Shown one piece after another: positions 19,001-30,653 of a DNA stretch of 64,000 bases (within the stretch, counting starts at the first letter, position 1; each line of letters starts with the position of its first letter). Made by a program: the position numbers and the translations under genes. A model generated the notes under the pieces. It had not been told where the DNA came from and ran no database searches. It saw nothing but the letters and a program-made list of their open reading frames with translations. The DNA is from Nannobrachium achirus (taxonomy: Eukaryota; Chordata; Actinopteri; Myctophiformes; Myctophidae), in NCBI GenBank assembly GCA_963921795.1, contig OY997639.1, positions 52,845,318 to 52,909,317 of the forward strand, given 5' to 3'.

Positions 19001-19769
19001 TATCATAATTAGTACAATGTCTTTGCTATGCGCAGAGAAAACACACTGAAACACCAGTTAAGTGGTGAACACTTAACCATGAGCATTCTATCGCCTCCCT
19101 ACCAGATCAGACCAGATAAATAACCCAGGAGGATTAATTTATAGCATGGTCTTGCTACCTGTTAACCACGTTGACTATTTGCTGCAGCAAGTGGATGAAA
19201 TGCACTTTCATCTGTGCAGTAACAGTGCTGCAAGCATCCATTTAAAATACTGAATAGACTGGCTGATTATAAAAGCATTAACAGAACCACTCCTATCGCA
19301 CAACAAATCTATACAACCAATAAAATCATAAATATACATAAATATTTCTTTTTCCCCCAGTGAAGCATTAAAAAAATGTTACAAAAACGGCTATTTGTTT
19401 AAATAACTTGCTCCACTCAGAGATTGACAAGACTGGCAACAGTAATGGAGATATAGCTATAATACATGTTTCAAATGTAATAAACTAAAATCAACTGTGT
19501 GTGTGCACTGTATGCATGTGTAAACTGCCATGGGATACCCAAAGCTAAAGTATGATTCCACCTTTTATGAGTCATCCATTTTGTTGCATTCTATATACTC
19601 GGGCTATTCACCACCAGCCACAGACTAAAATCTACAATTTCTTCAACCTGGTCCCAACAATACAAGCTCAGCCTGCACCATCTAGCAGTTCAATCCAGGA
19701 GAATACAGATAAGAGAAGACTGGCAGCAGCAACCAGAAACAGAGGTTTAAAGCATTGGCTTAACTATCA
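16082..19769. other. Intergenic/azin1 downstream DNA
   Basis: Lies between the convergent klf10 and azin1 genes. The azin1 3'UTR must occupy the right-hand part. Its poly(A) site was not resolved; possible minus-strand AATAAA signals sit near 17078 and 17180. A TE-like fragment with GATTTATCGGCCAGCCGATA occurs near 16940. A plus-strand ORF at 17276-17644, followed by a second in-frame-like stretch to about 17860, has protein-like composition but I do not recognise it. Confidence 0.4.
17276..17860 (+). pseudogene. Unrecognised coding-like stretch with frame breaks
   Basis: The first frame gives SEQDIIHMAMHPLGPLESGK and YDALDLDKCLVIYLVTVLD. After a break another frame gives ILKLVVNSILKYRHETD and then NFEGIIAEQTKVREEVVNSV. 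The helical, charged composition looks like a decayed protein-coding copy. An AATAAAGTTGATTCTTGATTC tail at about 18036 resembles LINE/retrocopy 3' ends. I cannot name a family, and chance remains possible. Confidence 0.25.
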
Positions 19770-22700
19770 CTAAGCAGGGACAGAGAGGGCAGCCTCTGAT
19801 TGGCAGGAATTGAGAAAATAAGGGACCAATGAGAAATTCTTCAGCGTCATCTCCTGGGCGATGCCAGTGTCCTGCATCTCAAACCTAGAAGAAGAAATCA
19901 AACAGCGTGAGAAAAAGGGGATGTTTACTCGCGACACATAAAAATGTGTCTGAGACTCAAACATGGGTCCCGACACACTGTTTGGGTCACCAAAGATCTA
20001 GTCAACAATCATTGACACACAAAAACAATCAACAATCAAACCAATCTCAGTCTCCATACCAGTCTCCAGAAGAAATTATGTAATAGATGGGCGGTGCAGG
20101 TGTGGCCGATGGCAAGGTGGAGATGGGCTGACCCAGATTGTAGGCTCCGGCATTATCAAAGAGAAGCCAGTCCCCAACACTGAGCTCAGGCAACAGACAA
20201 TGCTCGACCACCTGATCCATGTCATCGCCAGTCGGACCCCACAGACTGCTGCTGAACACTGGGCCATTCAGGGCTGTGCCCTAGTAGCGGAAAGCGGAAA
20301 CAGAAATTACGTATGTAAGCTCAATAGAGGAATTACAAACATAAAATACGTAAATATGTAAATATAGGTATACTTTTCACTTTGCGGTGTGTTATATTAA
20401 ATACTGTAAAAAATAAATTTAAACATGCCACGGTTTATGTGTAGTAGCTTTGCATTGCCACCAAATAGGGAACTTGTCCGAAGTGAAACGATACCATTTC
20501 ATAGATGCTGAACAGTCTGTGTAGTACGCAACCTAGCTCTTCTTTAAAAAAGCTTTACACCAACCAACCTTGTGAACAGACGGTGCTGGAATCACAGTAT
20601 CAGTGAGCTTTCTGGCAAAACACCCATACACTCCCTCATTCACGTGGTACTGGAACTCTGGCTCATCGTTTGGAGATGGTTCATCTGGAATACATTTGAG
20701 TAAAGCACGTTCTTCTAGTTGAATAACATAAATACGTTTGAGTAACAGTTTGATTATCCCAGGGACAATATTACTCACTTAATAAGGACTGTTCACTTTT
20801 TAGCACTTTTGAAATATCATTTCATGTCTTCTAGCCACTAACCATGTGCCTGGTCCTGGCGATCTCGTGCCACCACATCTTTGGAGATGACACTGACAGC
20901 CAGAGTGAAAGCAGCAGACACAAAATAGCTGCCAGGCTCAGCAATAATGGACACCCCAGAGGATAGAGGGAAGTACAGGTCGACCATAGACATGACCACA
21001 CTGTTAATCTGGAAGTAAAAAAAAAGGTATACCCAGAACCACATGTTAAAAGAGTTCAACTACTCACTGTGTGCTTGTTACACAATGGTTGAAAAAGTAG
21101 ACTATACAAATGTGATGCATTTCTCACACATTCTATTGCGTGCCTAAACCTCAGAGGAATCCACTGAGTGAGAGCAGGCCTAATACATAACCAAGTTTAA
21201 TCACAGTCAGGCTTTGTTGGAGAGGCTAATCTGTGACGTCCCACATGCTACACACAACTGAGCAAGGCTGGTCTTGACTCAGTGTTATGTAAGGAGCAAA
21301 TTGAAACACACACTGACCTGTTTCAGCTGGTTCTCTGACCCGCTGAAGCCACCTCCAATGTTCAGGATGCTCATATTGAAGCCCATGTCCTCCTGAAAGT
21401 AAAAACCTTTTGTTAATACATCATCTAAGGTGGGCGCGATACTGAGAGTAGTGATAAAGTCTCTGGGGTGACCCTGCTGACTCTGTGTTAACATTATTGC
21501 ATGACGTGTAGAATGAGAAAAGAACATTTTCTGTGAGGTATATTCAAGGATTTCCAGTGTTTGTGCAAACTCTGTATCAGGCTGTAGAATTGCATTGCAC
21601 TAAACTATCACATCAACAAAACCTCACTTACCCCCATGTCAAAGACACAACGGGCATCTGAGACAGCATGGATGTATGCCTGGTCATCCTCACAGGAGCT
21701 GGGGATGTGGAACCTTGAGAGCAGAGCATGGAGAATGTTTTAGATTGTATTCCAAGAAGAAGAGAGTAGCCATATGGGCTTCCAAAGAAATAAAGCATCA
21801 TAAAGAATCAGGACTTCATTTGGCAGCAGATTATTCACAAACATGGAGAGCGTATTCAGGGGGGGGTGTTTGTGTTCCGGCCCAGACACAAACGGCCCTC
21901 TGCACCCGGCGTGCACCGGACTACTTGAGGCCGGCCAAGAGTCCTCGGTGCCCAGATATCGTGCCGTCTAGGCGGGATTCTGACTTAGAGACATTCATAA
22001 GCAATGGTAGTCACCCCAGTGGCTCCTCAGTCAAGCATCAAATGTCTGCATCATAGCTTAAGACTTAGGGGCCTCACAGATGAGAGGCCGATGTTGGGTC
22101 AGATCAGATCTCGTGCCCGGGGTTTATCGGTGTTCATTTCAAACGACAGCGATCATCTGTCTTGCGACCGGGCCCGGTATATCCCGCTGTGCCAAGTGAA
22201 ATATCTCAGACCATTACAAATGAGACCGACGTCTCGCGATTCTAGCCACCCACGATCTCGGGGGGGTGGTGCCATGAGAGACGTGACTAGATGAAGATTC
22301 CGCCCCCTCAAGAGGGATAAAATCAAGAGTGTTTTTCTCTCTCTCTCTTCACGTCAGTTTAATTGCCATTTGTTTAATGTTTTGACAATGAGGGTGTTCC
22401 AGGTGATCCCCAGCTTAATGATGGAGACCAAATATTTACCAAAAGGACTATTATTTATACTAAAGGGAATCTTTCTCCAAAATAATCAATTAGGCCTACC
22501 GCATGCCAGCAAAGTCAACGAGCCAACGACCCAATTAGCGCAGAAGTCCTGCAGCTGCGGTGTTCTGACTCGCTATGCTCCAAAATCCATTTTATTACCT
22601 AATTAAATATTAAAACAGCGAAATTAAACAAATATATTCGCTATAGTCTATAACAAAGAGTCTCTCTCTCTCTCTCTCTCTGTCTGTGCCATATTTGTAG

Positions 22701-25700
22701 CTAATAATGCAGTATTGATACTTTTACTTAAGTAAAGAATGGGAGTAGCCTATACTTTTTCCATCACTGCGCAAATTAGACTACAGAGGCGCACATGGGT
22801 ATGGTATAACGTACCTTGATTACAGGAGAAAATAATAAAATGTACTTCTTAAAATGAATTCATCATGCTTGTGCTTGTTGCTAAAAAGTAGGTATTGGCA
22901 ACATGACTAGTGTATCGCATGCATGCTTTCACACGTGCAAGACAACAGCCATGTTACCATACCTTAGCATTTGCAGAACTGACGCTGCTGGCAGCCGGAG
23001 GAGGAGGACATTATGAGCGAGTGTGCAGGCCTATTCGTGGACTCTTTTTATTCTGACTTTGGTTGGTGTTATTACTGTTATGTTGATATGATTGATCTGA
23101 ACCAAGCTGGACCCAGTGGATTATGTAGTCTACAAGGAAGCACGTTGGCTGTCTCACCCTGTCTGTCTGTCACAGCAATGGATTAATTGGTAGAAGTTGG
23201 TGTTACATTCTTCTTTCGTGTATCATCGTCCTTTGCACACAAGTGATAACTGCGCCATCATGACAAAACATTATAAAAACAAAGGTAGGTTGGTAGTCTT
23301 CTAGGTAGGCTACTGTGCGCACACTGGCCGCTGCTCACTTTATAGATATTATAATTATATATTCAGTTATGTTTTTGGCAAGCGAGACACGAGATGTGAT
23401 GCGCATCCAGCAAGACACGGCTGAGAGTGTCGCATCTCCAATATCATTGATTGACCAGTGTCCACTCCTAAAAAGCATCAACCAGCATTTTAACGGCAAC
23501 CAGCCAGACATTAAACAGACATGAGCTTAATCAGCTAATAGCAATTATGAATGTCCAAACCTCGCCGTTGTGGGCGTGCAGTCGCAGAAAAAAAAAAAGT
23601 TTAACCTCTCGCTTTTTTTTTTTAACTGTCCCACCAACATCCAAGCATATAGAATAGGGACAGGCCTAGGTTCCTCAATATCATTTAGCTGGGGACCCCC
23701 TGGAACTCCCCAAGGACTGGCGGTCCTCTTTGAGGACCAATGAACAAACTGACAGAACGAGAGGCGCAATGATGTGCCTGCAGCCCGCGCGTAAAAGTAA
23801 AAAAAAAAAGGAATGCAATGGAATGTCTCTGACTTTGAGTATTACATTATATGAATAAGATATTATATATAGGGTGTCTGTCTGTCAAGTTGCACAAGGT
23901 CAATTTAGAGCCCTTATAATACACGGATAGAACAGCACTGCCCTAGCCAAATCTGCCAAAAAAAAAGACACTGCCTTGTTGCCAAATGACTGCGCAGAAG
24001 AAGAAAAAAGAAGAAAGAACGCTATAGGCTATAACGTTTTTGAACAAGTGATTACAACAAGGGAGAGAGTAGGCTAAAGTAAAAAGTAAGTAGGCTAATA
24101 ATAATAATAAAAGTGTAGGCTGTGACAGAATAGCCTACACTCTGCGCAGCCTAAAAAAGGGAGGAGCTGGCTTCATATAATCTGATGCAATCCCGTGAGC
24201 TCATTCAGACGACAATAATTGTAAAGGATTCCTACCCGATGACCCGAAAATATCAAGCTTTTTTGATATTATCGTGAGTGCTCCCGACGAGTCCCGAGGT
24301 CATAAAAAAGCTAATTAACATAATCCGATCGTGTCGGGGTACTGTTCAAGCCCAAGACCGATTCCGGGGCCGACCAAACGATTTTCCCGGGGGGTCCTCC
24401 CGAAATCTGGTCGGGGATCCTCGGCCCCGGGATCGGCTCAATGTGAACGGGCCTTTAATGCGGGTTGTCTTCTTCTACCTGAAGGTACAAGCCACTGTCA
24501 AATCTATCACCAATGATGGCAATTCAGCAGGCCTCACCTGACCCCCACCACCTGGACACCCAGCTCCATAGAACTCTCTAGCATGTGTCTGCATTCCTTC
24601 AGGGAACAGCCAAATGTCATGCTTGTTTCCTCTGCATGGTTGGACGCTTCTGTTGAAACCTGTAGCAGCAGTCTAGACAAGAAAGAGGGAAATGCTTTTA
24701 AGTGCTTATTTATTGAAAGATTAAATACAAGTAAATGTCAAAAGATAGAAAAAGAGAAGACAGATACAAAATGTTCAAGTATAACCACCAAAACTAATCA
24801 GAAAATCTCTGCTTGAAATAGCTGACATATAACTTGGCACCTACTTGGCATTTGGATGGCAACGAGAAATCTTGCGTAGTTCTGCTTCGTTGTCACACAC
24901 AAGGAGGTCGAAACCATTTTTAGCAGCATATTTAATCTGAGAGAGCTGTTTGCAAACTCCACTGTAGATAATATCTTCATGTGGAATACCATGGGTCTGC
25001 ACCAACTCCAGTTCAGACTGAGAAAGAAAGAAAAACACGCATAATAAAAGCATAAAGTAAATGCTACTTTAAATACATTTATGTGGAGTACTGGGGAGCT
25101 GGTACAGATAAAATGCTGTACAATACAACTAGGGGTGGGCGATATGGTGATAAACATCGCTGAGAAGATACAATGTCTCCACGATATGCCTTTTCAAAGA
25201 AATCATATATATTGTGATACAAGAGGAGCCTTATAAAAAAAATCCTGTTGAATTGTTAATACAGAGATTCATTGCAGAATCCATCTATACCTGCATTTTG
25301 GTCTAAATCAGTGGTTCTCAAACTTTAAAATGTCAAGGTCTCCCCTTAACTCTGACAGTGTACAAATGAAACCAAATGGACCCGTAAGTGTCCATTTGGT
25401 TTAATTTGTACACTGTCAGAGTTACATACTTGTAAGGATCAATTTAGACCTCCCAAAAGGAACCCAGAGAGTCCTGGACCCAACTTTGAGGACCACTGGT
25501 CTAAATGGTCTCTTACTCCTTTTTCTTTTAGTTTTTGTTACCTTGTACTGTAGATGGTTGTACTGTTAAATAACCATAAAAACCAACATAAAAAAGAATC
25601 GTGATAAGATTTTGTATCGTGATACAGCTTGGGAAAATATTGTGATAGTGTATTTTTCCATATTCCCACTCCTAAATACAACTGCCTGGGATCAGTACCA

Positions 25701-26584
25701 TTTTTTAGTTTCTGATCTGGTCTGGAGCGGAAACAGTCTAGGTCATGGTGTAGTCCTCAGGCGGACTACACTTTGACTGGAAAGATCAAACCAGAAACAG
25801 TTTTAACCCAAAAGAAATCCCCGCACTCAAGGGCATTGTTTTAGGGCCTACCCAATAAAACCCTTGATGCAGTGTGGTTTGCTTATTTTTTGAAAAGTTT
25901 GTTTGGTACGGTATATCCATCTTTTAGTCCAACTCGTAACGACTGGCAAGAATACTCTTCTCGAGCATTTAAATGGGGATAGAGGAAACAAAACGAGTCG
26001 AAGCCGCTTCTTCTGCTTGTTGGCCACGCCTAGAGCGGATCACACAGCCTGTTTTAAACGAATACCAGGCTTTCCTCTGTCTGGTGATATGAGGTTAGAA
26101 TACAACCACCCAAATTATTGATACTGAACACTAGGCGGTGCCGTTTATCAAATTTTCGTGGTTTGTCTTGATTTTGGCTTGACAGTGAGCAACACTTTGG
26201 CTTAACAGTGAGCAACACTACAGTATAGTGGAGCACAGCATACCAAGGATCAGATCACAATGGTAAAAAACGAATTTGAACATATGTAGAGAAGGGTGAT
26301 GCCATGAGAGTGAGAAGCTGGGTACCTTGTTAGTACACACAAATCCAGTGCCAAGGGCCGCAAGAACTTCAATAACAGCTGGGCTGCTGTTGCATCTGAC
26401 AGCATAGAAAGGCCGAATCTGGGCCATGTGAGTTCGCCAGCGAACATGCTGCCTCATTATGACTCCCAGGTCTGCTACGAAGAATGCATTCTTCTCCGCC
26501 TGGGGGAGAAACACAAATGGCATACAATTAATAATCAATTAAGATTAAAATCCATGTAAACTCTAAGGAACATATCCAGTGCAA

Positions 26585-26662
<78 letters not shown>

Positions 26663-26782
26663 AACAGCACTGCTCATTACCAGGGTTTGTTCATCGATGT
26701 GATTGCCAATCACTTCGCTGAGGGCAGTGCCTCCCTCCAGCAGGCCAATGGAATACTGTGGTTCATCAGCAATTCCTTTCAT
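19770..26782 (-). CDS. azin1: Antizyme inhibitor 1, main ORF (452 aa, 10 coding exons)
   Basis: Cytosolic ornithine-decarboxylase homologue without enzyme activity. It binds antizyme more tightly than ODC does, so it frees ODC and raises polyamine levels. Coding exons on the minus strand: 26782-26681 (ATG), 26499-26326, 25017-24845, 24672-24538, 21713-21632, 21392-21318, 21008-20843, 20684-20569, 20280-20060 and 19884-19770 (stop TAG). All splice sites are GT-AG and every phase agrees. Landmarks are the start [15 protein letters not shown], the antizyme-binding stretch [33 protein letters not shown], and [16 protein letters not shown]. The C-terminus is [10 protein letters not shown] rather than an ODC degron. 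ODC catalytic positions are degraded: Arg at 69 (PLP lysine), Glu at 319 (Asp332 of ODC) and Gly at 359 (Cys360). Human AZIN1 has 448 residues. The first coding exon begins at 26797 with 15 bases of 5'UTR. azin2 and odc1 are excluded by the lysine loss and by the upstream uORF. Confidence 0.95.
21925..22050 (-). repeat. 28S rRNA-derived fragment in an azin1 intron
   Basis: The plus strand reads GGCGGGATTCTGACTTAGAG, then ATGGTAG, then TGGCTCCTCAG.CAAGCA and AAATGTCTG. These are the complement of the 3' part of large-subunit rRNA in correct order, with small deletions and substitutions. Sequence on both sides (about 21860-22290) is also GC-rich and may belong to the same insert, but I could not match it to rRNA. 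It is not a functional rRNA gene. Confidence 0.7.
22300..24170. other. azin1 intron without recognised genes
   Basis: A long intron between exons at 21713 and 24538. It holds a (TC)n run near 22660 and a decayed hAT-Charlie fragment near 23690-23745 (GGGGACCCCC, TTGAGGACCA). No other supported structure. Confidence 0.4.
24200..24462. repeat. GC-rich MITE-like segment
   Basis: Ends with AATGTGAACGGGCCTTTAA, a terminus type typical of fish DNA transposons. The interior has CCCCGGGATC, GGTCGGGGATCC and CCCGA repeats. The matching left end was not found. Confidence 0.3.
25130..25674. mobile_element. Non-autonomous hAT element with perfect TSD, itself carrying a nested hAT
   Basis: Ends TAGGGGTGGGCGATATGG and CCATATTCCCACTCCTA. 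AATACAAC at 25122-25129 and 25675-25682. GTGATA-type subterminal repeats on both sides. It sits in an azin1 intron. Confidence 0.85.
25309..25498. mobile_element. hAT-Charlie MITE nested in the 25130-25674 element
   Basis: Ends CAGTGGTTCTCAAACTTT and AACTTTGAGGACCACTG, with GTCTAAAT at 25301-25308 and 25499-25506. An internal palindrome around ACCAAATGGAC/GTCCATTTGGT occupies most of its 190 bp. Confidence 0.85.
25685..26105. repeat. Dispersed repeat, copy A (about 420 bp)
   Basis: Shares long blocks in order with 50331-50765: CTGATCTGGTCTGGAGCGGAAAC-like, GGCGGACTACA, CAGTTTTAACCCAAAA, CCAACTCGTA.CGACTGGCAAGA, GCCGCTTCTTCT and ACCAGGCT. A shorter, more decayed relative of its left end is at 8825-8905. 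Probably a non-autonomous DNA element; the ends are not precisely defined. Confidence 0.7.
26588..26660. repeat. (TG)n microsatellite close to azin1 coding exon 1
   Basis: About 36 TG units, 20 bases downstream (in azin1 orientation) of the donor of the ATG exon. Confidence 0.98.
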
Positions 26783-27036
26783 CTTCTCAACTGTGTTCTG
26801 CTAATCCAACAGGCATAAAGAATATGGCTAGTCCAAAGTCGTCTTTCTTGCTCCGACTCGAGCCCCTGGGGTCCTAGACTTCTGCAACAAACTGTGCAAG
26901 AACAAGAGCCATGTCAGAGGCAAAGCATCTAAAATAAATGGGGGGATGCATATTCACTGGCGTTCAGTTTTCTTTTTCATTAGCAGCCACATCTATACTA
27001 TAATTTTGCGAATGTCTGTCTGAGTGAGTGAGTGAG

Positions 27037-27125
<89 letters not shown>

Positions 27126-27126
27126 G
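27037..27126. repeat. (TGTC)n tetranucleotide microsatellite
   Basis: About 22 uninterrupted units preceded by GAGT repeats. Confidence 0.98.
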
Positions 27127-27339
27127 AAACAGCGTTTCTCCTCAGTGGCTGGAGCAATTGATCTGAAATCGCATCACAATTAGCATATGAACACACCTAA
27201 CATAACTGTGAAGCCCGTTTGTCACTTTCACAAATCGTATGCTGTATATTAGCATTTTTATGGTGTATCTACTATCTATTCTGCATCTAGCTTGAGGCTA
27301 ATCAATTCTGCATCTAGCATGAGGCAACATGTTTAACCA

Positions 27340-27340
27340 G

Positions 27341-27376
<36 letters not shown>

Positions 27377-27424
27377 GCGGGTGGGCGGGCGGGGGGGGGT
27401 GTGGGGGGAGGGGGGGGGGGGGGT
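27340..27424. repeat. (GT)n followed by poly-G tract
   Basis: A GT run merges into GGGCGGGCGGGGG and long G homopolymers, a G-quadruplex-prone stretch in azin1 intron DNA. Confidence 0.95.
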
Positions 27425-28105
27425 GGAACACAGTATCTCTGTAGCCATTAAACGAAACGGGTATTTCTTACATTGATGCGCCTACATATTATCATGCAAA
27501 CACCAGTTAAAGTTACTTTCCATCCCTCATATACTGTGTGCACAGTGCACATCCCATAACCCACACACTGCACATCATTTCGGAGCTCATATCTTTGAAC
27601 GGGTAAGGGCTAGTTTATGTCAAATATTTCTAATCACATTCAGTGATATGTAAATATGTAAAGACGGGCAGGCTGACGAGCGGTGCTTAAGTGTCACAAC
27701 GGCGCTCCCATAGAGTGAAAAGGCAGCGGCTACGGAAGCAAATTTATGTTCATAGGAGATGAGATGTTGGCCACAGCATGTGATTGGCTGAACCAGAGGT
27801 ACGCCAGCGCAACATACTGGCTCTGCTGTGCGGAGAAGGCGAGCAGGGAGGCGGGGGAAGGGGGGAACCACGCAAATCAGCGGCTCGCGGGGAGTAGCTG
27901 AAGTTGAAGTTGATTGACACCGGCACCTGTCAGTCATTCTGACCTTGTACATTATTAAATAGCATTAACGTGCTTTTAAGCATTACATTTTTGTTTAGGG
28001 GCTGTACTTGTCTTGTTGCGACAGTAGGTCACAGTTTAGTATGCGAACCGTCACACTGTGACCTTATAGCCTGACACTGTGGTTCCCCTGACACATCACT
28101 GTGCG

Positions 28106-28166
28106 TATCTGACATCACTGTGATGTCACCTGTGATGTACAGGTGACATCACAGTGATGTCAGATA
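28106..28166. repeat. Perfect 28-bp inverted repeat (hairpin)
   Basis: The left arm TATCTGACATCACTGTGATG... pairs perfectly over 28 bases with the right arm ending ACTGTCAGATA-like CAGATA, with loop GATGT. Next to it, GGATCTCCATATATGGGCAT recurs inverted near 62042. Confidence 0.85.
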
Positions 28167-29009
28167 CTCAGAGCAGGGATCTCCATATATGGGCATGAAA
28201 GGTATTCATGCCCAAGACAGATGGCAAAGACAGATAGATGCTTTTCGCCCTTAGGCGTCTTACTGGTTATAATACTCAAACACAGGATTTTTTTCACCTT
28301 TTTGCCATCTACTGTTAGGTATGGCCATATTATCACAATAGATGCTCTAAAAGTGTAAAAAAACTATTTTTGATTTCACTAGGTCTTTAAGTGAGCAGCC
28401 AATCAGAGCTTCAAATGGATGCCACGTATTAGGGCTGTTTCGTGGAAGAGGCCCATTCATCCGGGCAGCCACTGTGAAAACACAGACTCTGGGGCACAGG
28501 GTTCGTTTATTTTACCATCAATTACTCCCAACAATCAGCAATAATCCAAGAGGTGGTGACCCGTAAAGGTCCGTTTGATGGCATTAACCACAGCACAATA
28601 CTGGCGGCAGGGGAGCCAGATCTCCACTTTGGACAATGTTACACAATGCATGTGGGGCACAGTGGTCTGCTCCAGACCAGATGTGGAATGACTGTTATAT
28701 TGTGAGGCTCACAGGGGATACAACGTGTGTAGATAGATGGATTGCCCAGAGAACCCGGTGAATGGCAGACTACTGTCTGGTGACGAGGGAAGGGATACTG
28801 CTGTGATCAAAAGGGCCGCAGAAGTCACCAACAGCCTTGAGCCTTGTCGCCATTGGTCCAGTCTCTGGGAGCAAAATCACTGGATAATGAAGCCACAGCG
28901 ACAGCGCTGTGACGACAAGTAGAAACAACTCTGAATTTGCACAACAGCTGCACTGATACTAAAATAACATTGCAGAAATCTGCAGGCTTAAATTAAGCAC
29001 ACTCTCAAA

Positions 29010-29343
29010 CAGGGCAGGAATTTCAGGGAGGCCATGAAGGCCATGGCTGTCGTTGCCCCTCAGTTTGGCCTTGCGCCCCTCAAAAAAGGGCATGCCCTGA
29101 GGCCACAGTGGCCTTAATGCCCCAGCTGACTGTACCACTTTCTCCTCTGTCTCTTGTCAATATGTTCATATTCAAATTTAAATCATCCACAACCCTTACA
29201 TTCAATTAATTATTTCAATGGACTAAAATCTTGTTTTATTTGATGGCCTTCCTGCCCCGGCATTTGGCCTTTGTGCCCTCAAAAAATGGACAAAACCAAA
29301 GGCCAAGTGGCCTTGTCCCTAAAATGACCAAATTCCAGGCCTG
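29010..29343. mobile_element. Non-autonomous hAT element with 8-bp TSD
   Basis: Ends CAGGGCAGGAATTTC and CAAATTCCAGGCCTG, flanked by CTCTCAAA at 29002-29009 and 29344-29351. Internal repeats of GGCC, AAGGCC and CTCAAAAAA give a symmetric interior. Lies in azin1 5'UTR intron. Confidence 0.75.
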
Positions 29344-29607
29344 CTCTCAAACCATAGGTTACTCTGAAACCAGGACAAGGTTCAAAGGCAGTCATCCCTT
29401 TTATAACCTACCAAGGTTTTATGCAATTTGGAAAATGTCTACTATGTCTAACTATTCTGCACATAGAACTTGTCTCATAAAATGGGACCTGTGGTTGAAG
29501 GGAATTTAATTCCCTAGTTATTATTATGTGATATATAGGCATAACACTCCACCAGGAACCTTATTTGCAATTTATTTCAAATTACACAAAGTATCTATAT
29601 ATAGGCC

Positions 29608-29690
29608 AGGGGTCTTCATCAAGGGGTCCGGGACCCCTAGGGGGTCCTCAGAGTTACTACAGGTGGTCCTCCAAATTTGCACGTCGGAAA
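29608..29690. mobile_element. Fragment of the CAGGGGTCTTCA hAT-like family
   Basis: Begins CAGGGGTCTTCATCAAGGGG, matching the left end of the element at 7100 with the same GGACCCCTAGGGGGTCC block. The right end is missing. Confidence 0.6.
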
Positions 29691-29801
29691 ACACATCTCA
29701 CCGAACATTTCGGTCGAAGTATAGACAGGCCTTTAGTACAGAGTGAAAGGTCAAGTTTATTAAGTATTGACGGTTCAAGTGTGCGCGCACGCACGCGCAC
29801 A

Positions 29802-29804
<3 letters not shown>

Positions 29805-29876
<72 letters not shown>
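29805..29876. repeat. (AC)n microsatellite
   Basis: About 35 AC units with GCGCACGC at the left edge. Confidence 0.98.
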
Positions 29877-29879
<3 letters not shown>

Positions 29880-30530
29880 GCTAAAATGATATTCCTCTAC
29901 AGCAATGCATATGCAGACATTTGTAATTAAAGACGACCCATTTTCTTCTTCAGCTTAACTCGTCCCCTGCTTATGACGAGCTTGACGAGCTATATTTATG
30001 GGTCCACTCTGCTTATGACGAATATGACGAGTTATCAATTAGCTTTAATAACTATAAAACAAAAAAGTATCTATGGAAGGCCGCTATTCACAAAAAACGG
30101 ATCTGGATGTTCCAGACCGGAAATGGGGGGGCGGGACAACGACGCCTGTATCCTGTCTGCCGAAATCCCATCCGGTTTAATGTTATGCAACACCCACGCT
30201 GGGCTCAATCGGTTTCGCTTTAGGAAATGGCAGGCTGTTTACCGTCGTAGCTTACCGTGACTGGATCGTATTGTGAATGGAATCGGTGAACCATCGCGCA
30301 ATGGATTCGCGCGCGCGCCCACGTTAAAGGTAGGCAAAATCCTGGCGGTGTGGACCCTCAGAAGGGGTCTTAAAATGGGGGTAAATGAGTTAATGTGTAT
30401 ACATTGTACCAAAGTGTTGCTTGCCAAAAAGACCTTGTAGATCAGTTATTTTTGACAAACAACCCCGTTACACGTTACACTAAGGACTATAAATTAGGTC
30501 TTCACCTGCCACCATAACCCAACTACTCAC

Positions 30531-30653
30531 AGGGACGAGTCCTATGATGGAGCTCCCCCAGTATCAGCTAGGATCCCAAGGTGGCTCGGCATTGAAGTCA
30601 AACGGCTCTCGGTAGAGAGCCGCCCCTAGGCCCTCAGGATAGTTGTTGTACAC
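30531..30653 (-). other. azin1: azin1 5'UTR exon 2 (carries the C-terminal part of the uCC)
   Basis: A 123-bp exon with acceptor TTTCTGCAG before 30653 and donor GTGAGT after 30531. It holds 29 uCC codons plus stop (30653-30564) and 33 bases of leader. Confidence 0.85.

Noticed and set aside
22004-22294. 96-codon ORF
   Set aside because: It overlaps the 28S-derived fragment and continues only into adjoining GC-rich DNA; chance ORF.
27037-27126. CRISPR-like regular repeat
   Set aside because: It is a simple TGTC microsatellite without spacers, in a vertebrate genome.
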